Assembly: GCF_016102285.1 (NCBI RefSeq)
Contig: NZ_JACFOY010000001.1
Location: 1,364,001-1,428,000 of the forward strand
DNA from: Bartonella sp. M0177
GTDB taxonomy: Bacteria > Pseudomonadota > Alphaproteobacteria > Rhizobiales > Rhizobiaceae
Reading direction: 5' to 3'
DNA length: 64,000 nt
In this document: positions 9,425 to 20,499 of the stretch, one piece after another
Numbering within the stretch: position 1 is the stretch's first letter
Layout: each line of letters begins with the position of its first letter
Program-made: the position numbers and the translations under genes
The notes under the pieces: generated by a model
What the model was told of the DNA's origin: nothing
Seen by the model: only the letters and a program-made list of their open reading frames with translations
Databases searched by the model: none

Positions 9425-11404
9425 ATGTCTTCCACTGTTTCTATCTCATTTCCTGATGGCTCGAAGCGCGATTATCCTGAAGAGATGACCGGATTGGAAC
9501 TTGCGCAATCCATTTCAAAGCCATTAGCAAAGAATGCTGTTGCCTATAGCTTTGACGGTGTTCTACGCGATATGTCCGATCCGCTTGGCCAGTCCGGCTC
9601 GATCGAAATTATCACACGTGACGATCCACGTGCGCTTGCGCTGATCCGCCATGATTGTGCTCATGTTTTGGCAGAAGCCGTGCAGGAATTATTTCCGGGA
9701 ACTCAGGTAACCATCGGACCGGTTATCGAAAATGGCTTTTACTACGACTTTGCCCGCAATCAACCTTTTACGCCCGAAGATTTGCCGGTCATCGAAAAGA
9801 AGATGCATGAAATAATCAAGCGCAACGCAAAATTCACAAAAGAAGTGTTGCCGCGCGAAAAGGCAAAGAAGATTTTTGCCGATAAAGGTGAGCTTTACAA
9901 AGTTGAATTGGTTGATGCAATTCCGGAAAATGAAGACGTAAAAATTTATCATCAGGGAGAATGGTTTGATCTCTGTCGTGGACCACATATGCAATCTACA
10001 GGGCAGATCGGAAACGCCTTCAAACTGATGAAAGTCGCCGGCGCTTATTGGAGAGGCGATTCCAATAACCCGATGTTGACACGAATTTATGGAACAGCCT
10101 TTGCGAACGAAAAAGATCTCGCAGCCTATCTTCACATGCTTGAGGAAGCCGAAAAACGTGATCATCGTCGGCTTGGACGCGAGATGGATCTTTTCCATTT
10201 TCAGGAAGAAGGTCCAGGCGTCGTTTTCTGGCACGCCAAGGGGTGGAAAATGTTCCAGAATCTCGTAAGCTACATGCGTCGTCGTCTTGATGATGAGGGA
10301 TATTCGGAAGTTAATGCTCCACAGGTACTTGATAAATCCTTGTGGGAAATATCGGGGCATTGGGGCTGGTACAAAGAAAATATGTTCAAGGTAACGCCAG
10401 CGGGTGACGATGCCGATGACGACCGCGTTTATGCCTTGAAACCCATGAATTGCCCAGGACACGTGCAAATTTTCAAGCATGGGCTGAAATCTTATCGCGA
10501 ATTGCCAATCAGACTTGCCGAATTCGGCGTTGTTCACCGTTATGAACCATCCGGTTCATTACATGGTTTGATGCGCGTTCGCGGTTTTACTCAGGACGAT
10601 GCGCATATTTTTTGTACAGATGAACAACTTGCCGATGAATGCTTGAAAATCAACGATCTGATTTTAAGTACCTATGCCGATTTCGGTTTTAACGAGATCA
10701 CTGTCAAGTTGTCCACACGGCCGGAAAAACGCGTTGGTTCCGATGAATTATGGGATCACGCTGAGAGCGTTATGTCAGAGGTTTTGGAAACCATCAGGGA
10801 AAAATCGAATGGCCGTATCAAAACCGGCATTCTTCCCGGTGAAGGTGCGTTTTATGGTCCAAAATTCGAATATACCTTGAAGGATGCAATCGGCAGAGAA
10901 TGGCAGTGCGGAACAACGCAGGTCGACTTCAATCTTCCCGAACGGTTCGGCGCATTCTATATTGATAAAGATTCAGAGAAACGCCAACCGGTGATGATAC
11001 ACCGTGCGATTTGCGGATCTATGGAACGCTTTCTTGGCATTCTTCTTGAAAACTATGCAGGCCATTTGCCTTTATGGTTCGCGCCGCTTCAGGTTGTGGT
11101 TGCCACGATCACATCGGAAGCCGATGATTATGCGAAACAAGTCGTCAAAAAGCTCAAAGCTGCCGGCTTGTTAGCGACAACCGATCTCAGGAACGAGAAA
11201 ATCAATTATAAAGTTCGTGAACATTCGTTACAAAAAGTACCGGTTATTCTGGTTTGCGGTAAAAGAGAGGCTGAAGACGGTTCGGTCAATATGCGTCGGC
11301 TCGGAAGTCAGGAACAGGTATCCCTGCCCCTGTCAAAAGTTATTGCTGATTTGAAAGAAGAAGCAACGCCTCCCGATCTTCGCCGGGCTAACGTCGAAGA
11401 ATAG
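9425..11404 (+). CDS. thrS: Threonyl-tRNA synthetase
   Basis: ThrRS charges tRNA-Thr and edits mischarged Ser. The 659 residues show the full bacterial layout: an N-terminal TGS domain (about 1-65), the editing domain with [11 protein letters not shown] and the later CRGPH motif, the class II catalytic core with MNCPGH, RLAEFG and the motif 2 region [17 protein letters not shown], and the anticodon-binding domain from about residue 560 (WFAPLQVVV). The start is set by AGGAG eight bases upstream. The leader contains a TTGACA box (9375-9380) and a small CCCGC/GCGGG hairpin (9387-9404) of unknown role. Confidence 0.98.
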   Translation: MSSTVSISFPDGSKRDYPEEMTGLELAQSISKPLAKNAVAYSFDGVLRDMSDPLGQSGSIEIITRDDPRALALIRHDCAHVLAEAVQELFPGTQVTIGPVIENGFYYDFARNQPFTPEDLPVIEKKMHEIIKRNAKFTKEVLPREKAKKIFADKGELYKVELVDAIPENEDVKIYHQGEWFDLCRGPHMQSTGQIGNAFKLMKVAGAYWRGDSNNPMLTRIYGTAFANEKDLAAYLHMLEEAEKRDHRRLGREMDLFHFQEEGPGVVFWHAKGWKMFQNLVSYMRRRLDDEGYSEVNAPQVLDKSLWEISGHWGWYKENMFKVTPAGDDADDDRVYALKPMNCPGHVQIFKHGLKSYRELPIRLAEFGVVHRYEPSGSLHGLMRVRGFTQDDAHIFCTDEQLADECLKINDLILSTYADFGFNEITVKLSTRPEKRVGSDELWDHAESVMSEVLETIREKSNGRIKTGILPGEGAFYGPKFEYTLKDAIGREWQCGTTQVDFNLPERFGAFYIDKDSEKRQPVMIHRAICGSMERFLGILLENYAGHLPLWFAPLQVVVATITSEADDYAKQVVKKLKAAGLLATTDLRNEKINYKVREHSLQKVPVILVCGKREAEDGSVNMRRLGSQEQVSLPLSKVIADLKEEATPPDLRRANVEE

Positions 11405-11418
11405 GAATTATGCTCGTG

Positions 11419-11455
11419 TCTGGCAGATAAGTCTGCTTATCTGCCAGATTTGTTA
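11419..11455 (+). terminator. Terminator after thrS
   Basis: A 12-base perfect stem CTGGCAGATAAG/CTTATCTGCCAG (11420-11431 with 11436-11447) has a four-base loop and is followed by ATTTGTT. It begins 15 bases after the thrS stop. The T-run is short, so it may be partly an RNA-stabilising stem. Confidence 0.65.
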
Positions 11456-11608
11456 GACATTGATCACGAGTGATCAACAATATTACTGAAAACCTTGGCT
11501 TTTCTTAAAGCCGGTAAATTTTAATATTGAATTTAAAAAAACAAAAATCCACCCTACACTTACCAAGTACTTGCTATCCAATAATAATTTTCATCTGAAA
11601 ATAAGTAA

Positions 11609-11639
11609 GAAAAGCCATTCCGGAATGGCTTTATTTATT
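11609..11639. terminator. Bidirectional terminator between thrS and the secreted-protein gene
   Basis: The palindrome AAAGCCATTC/CGGAATGGCTTT at 11611-11632 is flanked by T-rich sequence on both strands (TTATTTATT on plus, TTCTTAC on minus). It fits the 3' end of the convergent minus-strand gene starting at 12737. Confidence 0.6.
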
Positions 11640-11678
11640 CGAACCGCTTCATGCGGAACTGCCATTATTTGAACCATG

Positions 11679-12737
11679 TCAATCCATTGAATCATCAACA
11701 GGTGAAACAGGTTGCGCAGTTGTCAATACATCTACATCCTGATCGCGGCCGGACGTGACGGAAAATTCTTTCTGATAGATTTGATCTTTATTTTTCGCGA
11801 TAGCAATATAATCACCTTCCGCGAGAACAAGTGTAGCATAGGCCCCGACCGTCTCACGGATAATATCGCCCGAATCGTTGGTGATTGACCAACTGGTGTC
11901 AGCCAAAGCTTCTCCGCCCTGTTGGCGCACAAGTTTCAAGGTGATCAAGGCTGCATGATGTTGCATCGTTGCTTCGGTAATTTTACCCGCATCAACTCTG
12001 ATATCGGAACGTGAAATCGCATTTGCCGATCCATAATTGGAAACAATATGATAATCTCCGGCTTTCAAACGTATGACTTTGCCGGGTTTTACATCAGCCA
12101 AAATCAATGCAGTGTCATCGTTTTCGCTGTCATCCGAATAAATTGAAAAACGCAAATATTGCGGATTGATTTTACCTTCCGGCATCGTCGCATTGAGCTT
12201 TAGCCCGCCTGCATTCAACACTAGAATTTCGGACATTTTTTGGTCTGTACTCACAGTTACCCGTCTCATAGCGCTGGCATGTCCGAAAGACACATGCACA
12301 ATGTAACTGCCCGGATCGAGCGTAAAATGTGCATCTCCCCCCTCAGAAGAAGCGACCAGTGGTAATTTGTTATCGACACCGTAAATTGGCTCGTAAATAC
12401 GCCAAATGAGACCGCGTGTGATATCTGTACCTTTGTCTGTCAATCTGGCGCTGAGCGCAAGATCGGCTTTTTGTATCGAAGTCGTATGATTTGACGGACC
12501 TGTGGAGGGGTGGGCCTGAGGAGAATTCGGGTTCACCGGAGGTGTATTTGAATTTTTGGGGGCCGTGTTTTGCTTGAATTGATTATCTTGATGATGTTGT
12601 TCCGGAGCAACCAGATTTAATTCCGGTTTTTTTTCCTCTGCATGGCTGTTAAAGATGCAGAACATCCACGAAAAAATGACAATAATCGCTGGAAAGATCT
12701 TCTTTTCTTTACGTTTCGAGTTGGATTGGCCTGTCAT
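11679..12737 (-). CDS. Secreted protein of unknown function with repeated beta domains
   Basis: The 352 residues start with a basic segment, a hydrophobic helix (about 15-33) and a likely signal peptidase site SHAEE. A Pro/Asn/Gln-rich low-complexity linker follows to about residue 85. The rest is predicted beta-rich and holds recurring units of the kind DPGSYIVHVSFGHASAMRRVTV, KAGDYHIVSNYGSANAISRSDI and AEGDYIAIAKNKDQIYQKEF: three copies of a G-x-Y-x-(I/V) strand pattern. This suggests tandem Ig-like domains. Homologues occur in Rhizobiales without known function. It is monocistronic between thrS and erpA. I infer a periplasmic or surface location. Confidence 0.75.
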   Translation of the reverse strand: MTGQSNSKRKEKKIFPAIIVIFSWMFCIFNSHAEEKKPELNLVAPEQHHQDNQFKQNTAPKNSNTPPVNPNSPQAHPSTGPSNHTTSIQKADLALSARLTDKGTDITRGLIWRIYEPIYGVDNKLPLVASSEGGDAHFTLDPGSYIVHVSFGHASAMRRVTVSTDQKMSEILVLNAGGLKLNATMPEGKINPQYLRFSIYSDDSENDDTALILADVKPGKVIRLKAGDYHIVSNYGSANAISRSDIRVDAGKITEATMQHHAALITLKLVRQQGGEALADTSWSITNDSGDIIRETVGAYATLVLAEGDYIAIAKNKDQIYQKEFSVTSGRDQDVDVLTTAQPVSPVDDSMD

Positions 12738-12828
12738 CTGATTTTAACTGTCAGCATTATGATGGGATTCAAGAACTTTGGCAAAATACGCTGAAAAGCA
12801 TATCAGGTGCTTTTCATTGTTAATCGGA

Positions 12829-13161
12829 CTATATCGAAAAACTGGCCCCGCAGCCACAGGAAGATACGGCATTAGGGTTGTTTATTTTAAATGCCTGCCC
12901 CATCAGATCATCAACGAAATCTATTTCAGAACCATCCATTAACGGCAATGATACCGAATCAATAAATATCTTTGCGCCATCTTTTTCTATGACCAAATCG
13001 TCGTCAGCAGGGGCTTCGTTCACCAGATCATATTTATAAGAAAAACCGGAACACCCGCCACCTTCAATGGAAATGCGCAAAGCTGTCTTGTCAGGTTCTC
13101 CTGCCAAAATATGCGCTATGCGTTTGATCGCCGAATTTGTAACTTCAACGCCCATAATCAA
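12829..13161 (-). CDS. erpA: Iron-sulfur cluster insertion protein, A-type carrier (ErpA/IscA family)
   Basis: A-type carriers hold Fe-S clusters through three cysteines and deliver them to apo-enzymes. Here these are Cys37 in GGGCSGFSY and Cys102 and Cys104 in SSCGCGASF, near the C-terminus as expected. The 110-residue length is usual. The start may be the ATG at 13155 (MGVEVT) rather than 13161. It is divergent from dgt over about 90 bases, an arrangement common in Rhizobiales. Confidence 0.93.
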   Translation of the reverse strand: MIMGVEVTNSAIKRIAHILAGEPDKTALRISIEGGGCSGFSYKYDLVNEAPADDDLVIEKDGAKIFIDSVSLPLMDGSEIDFVDDLMGQAFKINNPNAVSSCGCGASFSI

Positions 13162-13251
13162 AATTTCCTTGCGTTAGACTGTTTTCGTAAACTTGAATAT
13201 CAGATAAGAGATATTTCCTGATGAATCTAGGTCTCGATCGGACAAGTTGCA

Positions 13252-14454
13252 ATGGATATAAAAAATATAGGCTTTGGTTATCGGCCGCGAGCACCCTATG
13301 CCAGCGATCCGGCAAAAAGCCGTGGACGTTTGTTTTATGAACCTGAAAGCCCTACGCGCACGCCTTTTCAGCGGGATCGCGATAGAATAATCCATTCAAA
13401 TGCTTTTCGGCGTCTGAACCACAAAACACAAGTTTTTATCGCTGATGAAGGTGACCTTTATCGCACACGTTTAACCCATACGATCGAAGTTTCACAAATT
13501 GCACGCGCATTGGCTCGAGCATTACGTCTTGATGAAGATTTGGCAGAGGCTATCGCGCTGGTTCATGATTTTGGCCATACGCCATTCGGTCATGCCGGCG
13601 AAGATGCTTTGAATGAAAAGATGAAACTTTACGGTGGTTTTGACCATAATGCCCAGGGCTTACGGATTGTTACATCGCTCGAACACCGCTATCCGAAATT
13701 CAATGGTCTAAATCTCACTTGGGAAACTCTTGAAGGATTGGCCAAACATAATGGCCCGCTTGCGGGGCCGGCGGCCACCAATTCGTCAATTCCGCTTGCG
13801 GTTGCAGAATATAATAAACATCAGGATCTGGAACTTGACCGTTTTGCCAGTCTTGAGGCCCAGTGTGCCGCCATTGCCGATGATATTGCCTATAACGCTC
13901 ATGACATTGATGACGGGCTACGTGCCCGCCTTTTAAGTTTGAAGCAACTGGAAGATGTCGAACTAACAGCCGGTATCCTTGGGTCGATAAAAAGTGAATA
14001 TCCCGATCTTGATAAGACACGAACCGGTTATGAAGTTGTCAGACGCCAGATCACGTTAATGGTTGAAGATGTCATTCAACACTCGTTTGAACTTATTGCC
14101 GAAGCCGCGCCAACGAGCGTCGATGATGTTCACGCTGCAGGACGACAGCTGGTAAATTTTTCCTCCTCTATGGCTGCGAAGGAAAAACACTTGAAAAAGT
14201 TTTTATACAAAAACCTTTATCATCATGAATATGTATGGGAACGAAGGCGCGAAGCAGAAAAAATTGTTGCCAGCCTTTTCGATTTTTATTTCAAAACTCC
14301 GCAAGCAATGCCCGATGATTGGTATCAGGCAGCCGGTAATGGAGACGTTAATTGGCGCGCTCGCGTAATTTCCGACTTTCTTTCCGGCATGACAGACAAT
14401 TATGCACAAAGAGAATATCGACGATTGTTTGACCGCGCGACCTATTTGTCTTAA
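13252..14454 (+). CDS. dgt: Deoxyguanosinetriphosphate triphosphohydrolase-like protein
   Basis: This HD-domain dNTPase-type protein (400 residues) would cleave dGTP or other dNTPs to the nucleoside and triphosphate. Metal ligands are visible: His76 in LTHTIEV, His105-Asp106 and His109 in [13 protein letters not shown], and a later Asp in [15 protein letters not shown]. The N-terminal signature [20 protein letters not shown] is the classical Dgt start. It belongs to the shorter bacterial type rather than the 500-residue E. coli Dgt. argS follows after a 30-base gap and is probably cotranscribed. Confidence 0.93.
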   Translation: MDIKNIGFGYRPRAPYASDPAKSRGRLFYEPESPTRTPFQRDRDRIIHSNAFRRLNHKTQVFIADEGDLYRTRLTHTIEVSQIARALARALRLDEDLAEAIALVHDFGHTPFGHAGEDALNEKMKLYGGFDHNAQGLRIVTSLEHRYPKFNGLNLTWETLEGLAKHNGPLAGPAATNSSIPLAVAEYNKHQDLELDRFASLEAQCAAIADDIAYNAHDIDDGLRARLLSLKQLEDVELTAGILGSIKSEYPDLDKTRTGYEVVRRQITLMVEDVIQHSFELIAEAAPTSVDDVHAAGRQLVNFSSSMAAKEKHLKKFLYKNLYHHEYVWERRREAEKIVASLFDFYFKTPQAMPDDWYQAAGNGDVNWRARVISDFLSGMTDNYAQREYRRLFDRATYLS

Positions 14455-14484
14455 ACGAAGGTGACAACAATACGGATTTTCATG

Positions 14485-16242
14485 ATGAATATTTTCAACA
14501 CATTCGAACAGAAGATTAAGGAACTGCTGCAACAGTCTGATATTAAATCAAAAGATGGGCAACCACTTGATTTAAATCGAATAAGCGTTGAAGCACCACG
14601 TGACCCGTCACACGGTGATCTTGCGACAAATGCTGCTATGGTTCTTTCGAAAGCTGTCGGCTGTAACCCTCGTGTTTTGGCCGAAAAGCTCGTAAATCTT
14701 CTCGAATCCGACAATGATATTGAATCTGTCAACGTTGCCGGCCCCGGTTTTATCAATCTGCGTCTTACAGATGATTTTTGGCGCAACATGCTGAAAACCA
14801 TAATAAAATCGGGCCCCACTTTTGGTCGCTCGGATATCGGTGTCGGTAAAAAAGTCAATGTTGAATATGTTTCAGCCAATCCGACGGGTCCGATGCATGT
14901 TGGTCATTGCAGAGGAGCCGTAGTAGGTGATGTGCTTGCCAATCTTCTTTCGTTTACCGGTCATGATGTCGTAAAAGAATATTACATTAATGATGCGGGT
15001 GGCCAAATTGATGTATTGGCAAAATCCGTTTTCTTGCGTTATCGCGAAGCGCTGGGTGAAAATATCGCAAAAATACCCGAGGGATTATATCCTGGCGATT
15101 ATCTGGTGCCTTTGGGACAGGCTTTAGCCAAAGAATTTGGTAACAAGCTTCTTGAAATGCCGGAAGATGAAAGGTGGCCGCTCATAAAAGAGAGATCGGT
15201 CGACGCCATGATGCGGATGATCCGCGACGATCTTGCTGCTCTCAACATTCACCATGACGTCTTCTTCTCGGAAAAGACATTGCATGCAGACAATGCAAAA
15301 GCGATACGCAGCACCATCAACGATCTTACATTGAAAGGCTATGTTTATAAGGGAACACTCCCCCCGCCGAAGGGACAAGCTTCGGAGGATTGGGAAGACC
15401 GTGAACAGACTTTGTTCCGCTCCACCGAAGTCGGTGATGATCAGGATAGACCATTAATCAAATCGGATGGGTCATATACCTATTTTGCGGCTGATGTTGC
15501 CTATTTCCGTAACAAATTCGAACGCCAATTCAATGAAATGATTTATGTTCTGGGTGCCGATCACGGAGGATATGTCAAGCGCTTGCAAGCTGTTGCAAAA
15601 GCTATTTCCGGCGGCAAGGCCAAGTTGACAGCATTGCTTTGTCAACTCGTAAAGTTGTTCCGTGACGGACAGCCGGTTGTTATGTCCAAACGTGCGGGTT
15701 CTTTCGTGACCTTGAGAGATGTGGTCGACGAAGTGGGACGCGATCCGGTGCGTTTTATGATGATTTTCCGTAAAAGCGATGCGCCATTGGACTTTGATTT
15801 TGCTAAAGTAACCGAACAATCAAAAGACAATCCGGTATTTTATGTTCAATATGCAAGTGCCCGCTGCCACTCGGCTTTTCAAAAAGCGGAAGAACAACTG
15901 AACATCAAAAATCCGTCGATAGAAGATCTGACGGGTCACCTTGATATGCTTAGTGATTCCGGCGAAATCGCACTTATAAAGAAGCTCGCTGAATATCCCC
16001 GTATTGTCGAACAGGCGACAAAAAATTATGAACCGCACCGTTTGGCATTTTATCTATACGATCTGGCATCAACCTTCCATGGGCATTGGAATAAAGGGGC
16101 AGAGAATGAACAGTTGCGATTTGTCGCGCTAAACGATATGAATTTGTCGTTAGCAAGATTGGGATTGATTCGTGCGGTCTCCAGTGTGCTATCATCGGGC
16201 TTGGGAATAATCGGTGTTGACGCTCCGGTTGAGATGCGGTGA
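14485..16242 (+). CDS. argS: Arginyl-tRNA synthetase
   Basis: This class I synthetase has the N-terminal Add1 tRNA-recognition domain (about 1-110), the HIGH-type motif as HVGHCRG after NPTGPM, the MSKRAG form of the KMSKS loop, and the all-helical anticodon-binding domain ([14 protein letters not shown] to the C-terminus). I chose the second of two adjacent ATGs (14482, 14485), because related ArgS proteins begin MNIF; the upstream GTG at 14461 would add an unlikely MTTIRIF extension. The length is about 585 residues. Confidence 0.97.
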   Translation: MNIFNTFEQKIKELLQQSDIKSKDGQPLDLNRISVEAPRDPSHGDLATNAAMVLSKAVGCNPRVLAEKLVNLLESDNDIESVNVAGPGFINLRLTDDFWRNMLKTIIKSGPTFGRSDIGVGKKVNVEYVSANPTGPMHVGHCRGAVVGDVLANLLSFTGHDVVKEYYINDAGGQIDVLAKSVFLRYREALGENIAKIPEGLYPGDYLVPLGQALAKEFGNKLLEMPEDERWPLIKERSVDAMMRMIRDDLAALNIHHDVFFSEKTLHADNAKAIRSTINDLTLKGYVYKGTLPPPKGQASEDWEDREQTLFRSTEVGDDQDRPLIKSDGSYTYFAADVAYFRNKFERQFNEMIYVLGADHGGYVKRLQAVAKAISGGKAKLTALLCQLVKLFRDGQPVVMSKRAGSFVTLRDVVDEVGRDPVRFMMIFRKSDAPLDFDFAKVTEQSKDNPVFYVQYASARCHSAFQKAEEQLNIKNPSIEDLTGHLDMLSDSGEIALIKKLAEYPRIVEQATKNYEPHRLAFYLYDLASTFHGHWNKGAENEQLRFVALNDMNLSLARLGLIRAVSSVLSSGLGIIGVDAPVEMR

Positions 16243-16403
16243 CGAACAACACTTTACATCTGGTAACACCCGTCTTGCGTGTAATATATTCATTTCATAT
16301 ATATGATATTAAAGCAGAATATTGGTTTTTAAAAAGAATCCGCTTAATATACGGCAGAATGCAATAAACAATTGATTGCGTAACCGACCACGTAGGAAAA
16401 GCT

Positions 16404-19400
16404 ATGACAGATAATAATCGTAATGCCTTTCGTCCCGAAGGGCAGGCTCAACAAAGCAACGATCCGCTGCTCGAGCTGACACGTTTATTCAATCTGGACT
16501 TCAATCCCAACGGGAATAATGAATCTAATCGGCCGTCTAACCCGGAGACCAGTGCAGATGTAACACCTGCACCGCACACGAATAACCCCGATGATTCCGA
16601 TTTATCGTTTTTGGATGCTGGTACGCCACAACCAACCCAGCAGACTCAAAACGCTCCCTATGCTCAGGGCGATATTGGTTCGACGCAGCAAAATGTGAAT
16701 GACGATCTGGATTTTCTGCCCAACGCTGACCAACAACAATCGCCTTCAACAGCAGGCGGAGCAGGTTTGCCGTTTAATGAACTTTATGATGCTCCCTCGT
16801 TCACTCCACGAGCACGCACACCGGAGAATGTTGCGGGTGCGCCGAACACATTCAACAACGATCATCTCGACATGCCACCTGATCTTCCGATCGGTGACGA
16901 GCCTATTTTACCCAGGCAAGGTTTTAATCAATCCCCTAGTGCCCCGCAAAATAGCACCTTGCCCGAAGACTTCAATTTCGTGCCCGAGCGGAATGCAGCC
17001 TCGCCCACATTCCAGAATAGAAGCAAACCTGATCCTGTTTTGCCGACACCTCCTCAAAACAACTATAATCAAATATCGGCATCAGGACCCGAGACAGCTT
17101 CGGCTGTGAGACAAGTTGCGAGTGAATATCCACAACAATACGCACCGAACACTGCGGAGCAATTTACTTCACCGGATAGCTCTCCCCGGTATTCCCCACA
17201 ACCAACGACGGCGCCCGTTCAAGAACAAGGAACGGCGCAACAATATCCCGCTTTCGATGAAATGAAATTTGACAAGGAGCTGGAAAATCTCCTTGTTAAT
17301 GCGCCCCTTGAAAGCTTTGACAATAACGCTACCCCTGCTGATACCGGCAATAGTTTTTCGGCTTATCCTTCTTCTCATCAGGCTGCAAATCCGGTTCAAT
17401 CAAATAACGATCAATACGGATATTCCAATCAATATGCGGCGGTTAACAATGCGGCTATAAACAATCCGGAACAGTTTGGAAGCAACGTTACGCAAAACTA
17501 TAATCCGCAGCAAGTGCAGCCGTCTTTGCACTCCGAAGAAACGATGGTGTCGAACAATACTGCTCCGCAAAATGTCGGAAACACTCAATCGCCCTTGCCT
17601 TATACGCCGCCAGCAGCCGATGTAACAGCAGCGGACGACAGTTTTTTTGATAATCATGATCCGTTGGACGATAATGTTTATGCGGGCGACACAGATTATG
17701 CGAATTCATATACCCAGAATTCGGATACGCAATTATCAGACCGCAACCAGTCACCTTCGCCATCCGTAGGTGAACAACATAACATTGCTGCATTTGATCT
17801 TGAAGATTTGTCAACGGGCGAAAATGTTATTGTCAATCCTCCCGCACCTCAAATGTCCACCGGCGAGCCGCAACAAGAAGGTAACTTTGCCCCTGAACAA
17901 GATCAATATGCGCAATCTTTAAACCAGCAGGAGCCGGAGCCTTCCAACAATCAAAATAATGATTTTCAGCAGCAATATGTACAAAATCAACACGCGCAAA
18001 TTTCTCAGCCGGTTTTAGAAGAGCATGGGCAAGAAGACTATGCATATCAATCTAGCCCGGTCTCTGGAAACGATGAAAATTTACAATATGGAAATGACAA
18101 AAATGGCGACCTTCCGCCAGATGTAGATACATACAATTTTGCTGAAAATGTCGTCGAGACAACCGAGCCGGTTGATGTCCCCGACATTCCCTATGCTGAA
18201 GAAGAGACAGCACAACAAGGCGATGCTCTTGAAAACGAATTTGCTGATGTATTCAGCGTTGGAAATAAGCAGGAAAGCGCAAATAAAGCGGCCGAGCAGG
18301 ACGATTTTTTTGCCGATGCCTATGCGCAATCAGGTTATAATTTAAAGCAGCAGCAATCTTTTGAAGAAACTGATTCTGAACAAGCAAATTATGATAATGC
18401 CGGTTCATACACGAGTTACCCGACAGAAGCCCCTGCTCAACCGGATGAAAATCTACCTTTAGAGAGTCTGCAAAATCAAAAACGGTCAAGCTCTATTGTT
18501 AGAAAATTGACGATTGGCGGCATTGCTTTGTTTATTGCGGTCGGTGGCGGTTATGCTGCGTCGAAGTATTTTCTCCCCAATCATGGCGATGGTCAGTCAA
18601 CCGTTATCCATGCCGACGAAGCTCCATATAAGATACAGGCGGAACAGACCTCCAACAATCACGACACATCGAATAATCAGGACGTTTATAATCATGCAAA
18701 CGGAGCAGACGATGCTTCAAAAGAAAATCAGGACAAACTTGTGGACCATTCGGAAACTCCGGAAGATATAACAGCCTTGAATAACGTGCCCGATAGTGTT
18801 GACTCTTTTTCTGACCCTTCCAATGTCGAGGATGCAATCACAGCCGCTTCGGATCAAGCTGTTCCCACTCGAGAAGTGCAATCTGTCGTCGTAAATCCGG
18901 ACGGAACGATTTCTCCAAGCAGCTCGGCAGACAATGCTGAAAAGAATGGCAATAATTCGGGCACTGGAAATTCGCACGCCGAGGCAGCGGATGGCGCAAC
19001 GAAGGCTCCGAACGCGGTTAATCCGACTTCATCCAAAACCAATTCGCAATCCAATACCGAAACGTCGACAACGGATTCGGAACTTGCGAAAATCATCAAT
19101 GATGACGCAAAATCTAACGAAAAGAATAAGAATAATGCGTCTGCCAATGCGAATAATTCAGAAAACGAAAGTGATATTTTTAATTCGGTAAAGACACCGC
19201 AAACGAAAAAGCAGGCACAACCTGTACAAACAGCAGATTTATCAGAAGAACCAGCAGCTGCTCCAAAGCCGGTCGCACCAGCAAAAAGTGCGAACGTCAC
19301 ACCAATGGCGAGCGTCGGTTCAGGCGGATATTATGTCCAGATAGCTTCCCAGCCAACAAGAGAATCTGCTGTCACATCGTTGAATAACGCAAAGAGTTCG

Positions 19401-19565
19401 TTCGGCGCTTTAATCGGCTCGCTTCCATTGAGTATTGAGCCTGCTTCGATACCAGGAAAAGGTACCTATTATCGGGTGAGAGTACAGGTAGGACCGCGCG
19501 AGAATGCAATCAGCATTTGCGATCGTATCAGAAGCCAAAAAGGAAATTGTTTCGTTGGAAAATAA
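16404..19565 (+). CDS. SPOR-domain membrane protein with a very long Asn/Gln/Pro-rich region
   Basis: The 1053 residues split into a low-complexity N-terminal part of about 690 residues rich in Asn, Gln, Pro, Ser and Asp, a basic segment plus one transmembrane helix at about 696-722 (SSIVRKLTIGGIALFIAVGG), another disordered region to about 960, and a C-terminal SPOR domain (about 972-1050, beginning GGYYVQIASQPTRESAV). SPOR domains bind denuded peptidoglycan at division sites, so the protein probably sits at the septum with its C-terminus in the periplasm. The place after argS is where Brucella/Bartonella relatives carry a SPOR protein. The repeated short D-x-L-x-F-L motifs in the cytoplasmic part (DLSFLD, DLDFLP) may be docking sites; this is inference. 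Confidence 0.9.
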   Translation: MTDNNRNAFRPEGQAQQSNDPLLELTRLFNLDFNPNGNNESNRPSNPETSADVTPAPHTNNPDDSDLSFLDAGTPQPTQQTQNAPYAQGDIGSTQQNVNDDLDFLPNADQQQSPSTAGGAGLPFNELYDAPSFTPRARTPENVAGAPNTFNNDHLDMPPDLPIGDEPILPRQGFNQSPSAPQNSTLPEDFNFVPERNAASPTFQNRSKPDPVLPTPPQNNYNQISASGPETASAVRQVASEYPQQYAPNTAEQFTSPDSSPRYSPQPTTAPVQEQGTAQQYPAFDEMKFDKELENLLVNAPLESFDNNATPADTGNSFSAYPSSHQAANPVQSNNDQYGYSNQYAAVNNAAINNPEQFGSNVTQNYNPQQVQPSLHSEETMVSNNTAPQNVGNTQSPLPYTPPAADVTAADDSFFDNHDPLDDNVYAGDTDYANSYTQNSDTQLSDRNQSPSPSVGEQHNIAAFDLEDLSTGENVIVNPPAPQMSTGEPQQEGNFAPEQDQYAQSLNQQEPEPSNNQNNDFQQQYVQNQHAQISQPVLEEHGQEDYAYQSSPVSGNDENLQYGNDKNGDLPPDVDTYNFAENVVETTEPVDVPDIPYAEEETAQQGDALENEFADVFSVGNKQESANKAAEQDDFFADAYAQSGYNLKQQQSFEETDSEQANYDNAGSYTSYPTEAPAQPDENLPLESLQNQKRSSSIVRKLTIGGIALFIAVGGGYAASKYFLPNHGDGQSTVIHADEAPYKIQAEQTSNNHDTSNNQDVYNHANGADDASKENQDKLVDHSETPEDITALNNVPDSVDSFSDPSNVEDAITAASDQAVPTREVQSVVVNPDGTISPSSSADNAEKNGNNSGTGNSHAEAADGATKAPNAVNPTSSKTNSQSNTETSTTDSELAKIINDDAKSNEKNKNNASANANNSENESDIFNSVKTPQTKKQAQPVQTADLSEEPAAAPKPVAPAKSANVTPMASVGSGGYYVQIASQPTRESAVTSLNNAKSSFGALIGSLPLSIEPASIPGKGTYYRVRVQVGPRENAISICDRIRSQKGNCFVGK

Positions 19566-19615
19566 CTTAAAGAGATAACCATTTTCCAATGTTGATGAAC
19601 TAATGGTTTCTTTGA

Positions 19616-19652
19616 GAAATTTCCGCTTCATTTCAGGCGGAATTTCCTTTTT
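19616..19652 (+). terminator. Terminator after the SPOR-protein gene
   Basis: GAAATTTCCGC (19616-19626) pairs with GCGGAATTTC (19637-19646) with one bulged T. A T-run follows at 19648-19652. Confidence 0.7.
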
Positions 19653-20499
19653 CACAATGCAGCGATTATGGTTGATAATTCAAAACCTGTCCCACTCTAA
19701 ACGGAATTCAATCTTTGTCCGGTTTTTTGTGGTTGTACGGTTGAAGACGCTGAATGCTCGATACCTTCTAACTTTACAAGTTTCCGATGAACGTTTCCTT
19801 GATATTTTTTCTGGGATATAGAGGTTTTCAATATTAAATTGTAAAGTAATGAAACCGTTTCGAACTTGATATCAAGAATTAGTCAATCCGAAAATTTTAA
19901 TCAGTTTGTTAAAAACTTCTCTTTTCGTTGAATATTTCTTTATAATTTGGAATATGATCTATTTTATTATTTTTCTTAACTTTTCGTTATTTATTTAAAT
20001 TAAACGCTCGTAACCGATTTTGTACTATTGTTGCTATTATTTCGTACCAAGTTATTTCGAGATAGCCGACAATAACAACCATTCAGCATGTCAATAGGGC
20101 TGAAAAATTCGATCATTAAACAACAGGATGCGGTTGTATCAATCAGGATCCGTAAATTGATAATTCAAGTTAAATATTGAGAAAATCATAAATCAATTAG
20201 TAAGTCACCGTTTCTCTAATTTTACTATTTTCGTTATTTTCAGAAAATCCGTTAAAGCCGATAATTCGTCGGTTATATTAGGAAAAACAATTTTCTTTTT
20301 TAGCAGATAACAAATTAAAATCTTCGGTCTTCAAATGCGAGAAAGATTTCACAATGTTGTTCTTCAAGCCTCGAAAATATCTAAAATCGTTGACACAGAT
20401 GCCAAACAAATTTTAATGTTCAAACCTTATTGCTCGACTAAAATTGTTAATTGTAAAAAACGTGCAATAAGAAAAGATAGATTTCAAAAGGTTATTGTC
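19653..20499. other. Long AT-rich intergenic region before ilvE
   Basis: About 850 bases with no convincing gene on either strand. The region is strongly AT-rich with many poly-T/poly-A runs. The frame of ilvE stays open upstream to 20335, but that extension is Lys/Cys-rich and unlike the family. The ilvE promoter must lie here. In Rhizobiales relatives nagZ, scpA/B and tat genes usually follow the SPOR gene, so this may mark a rearrangement point. Confidence 0.5.

Noticed and set aside
20335-20499. N-terminal extension of the ilvE frame
   Set aside because: The added residues are unlike the family and the ATG at 20500 has a ribosome binding site, so I treat the extension as untranslated.
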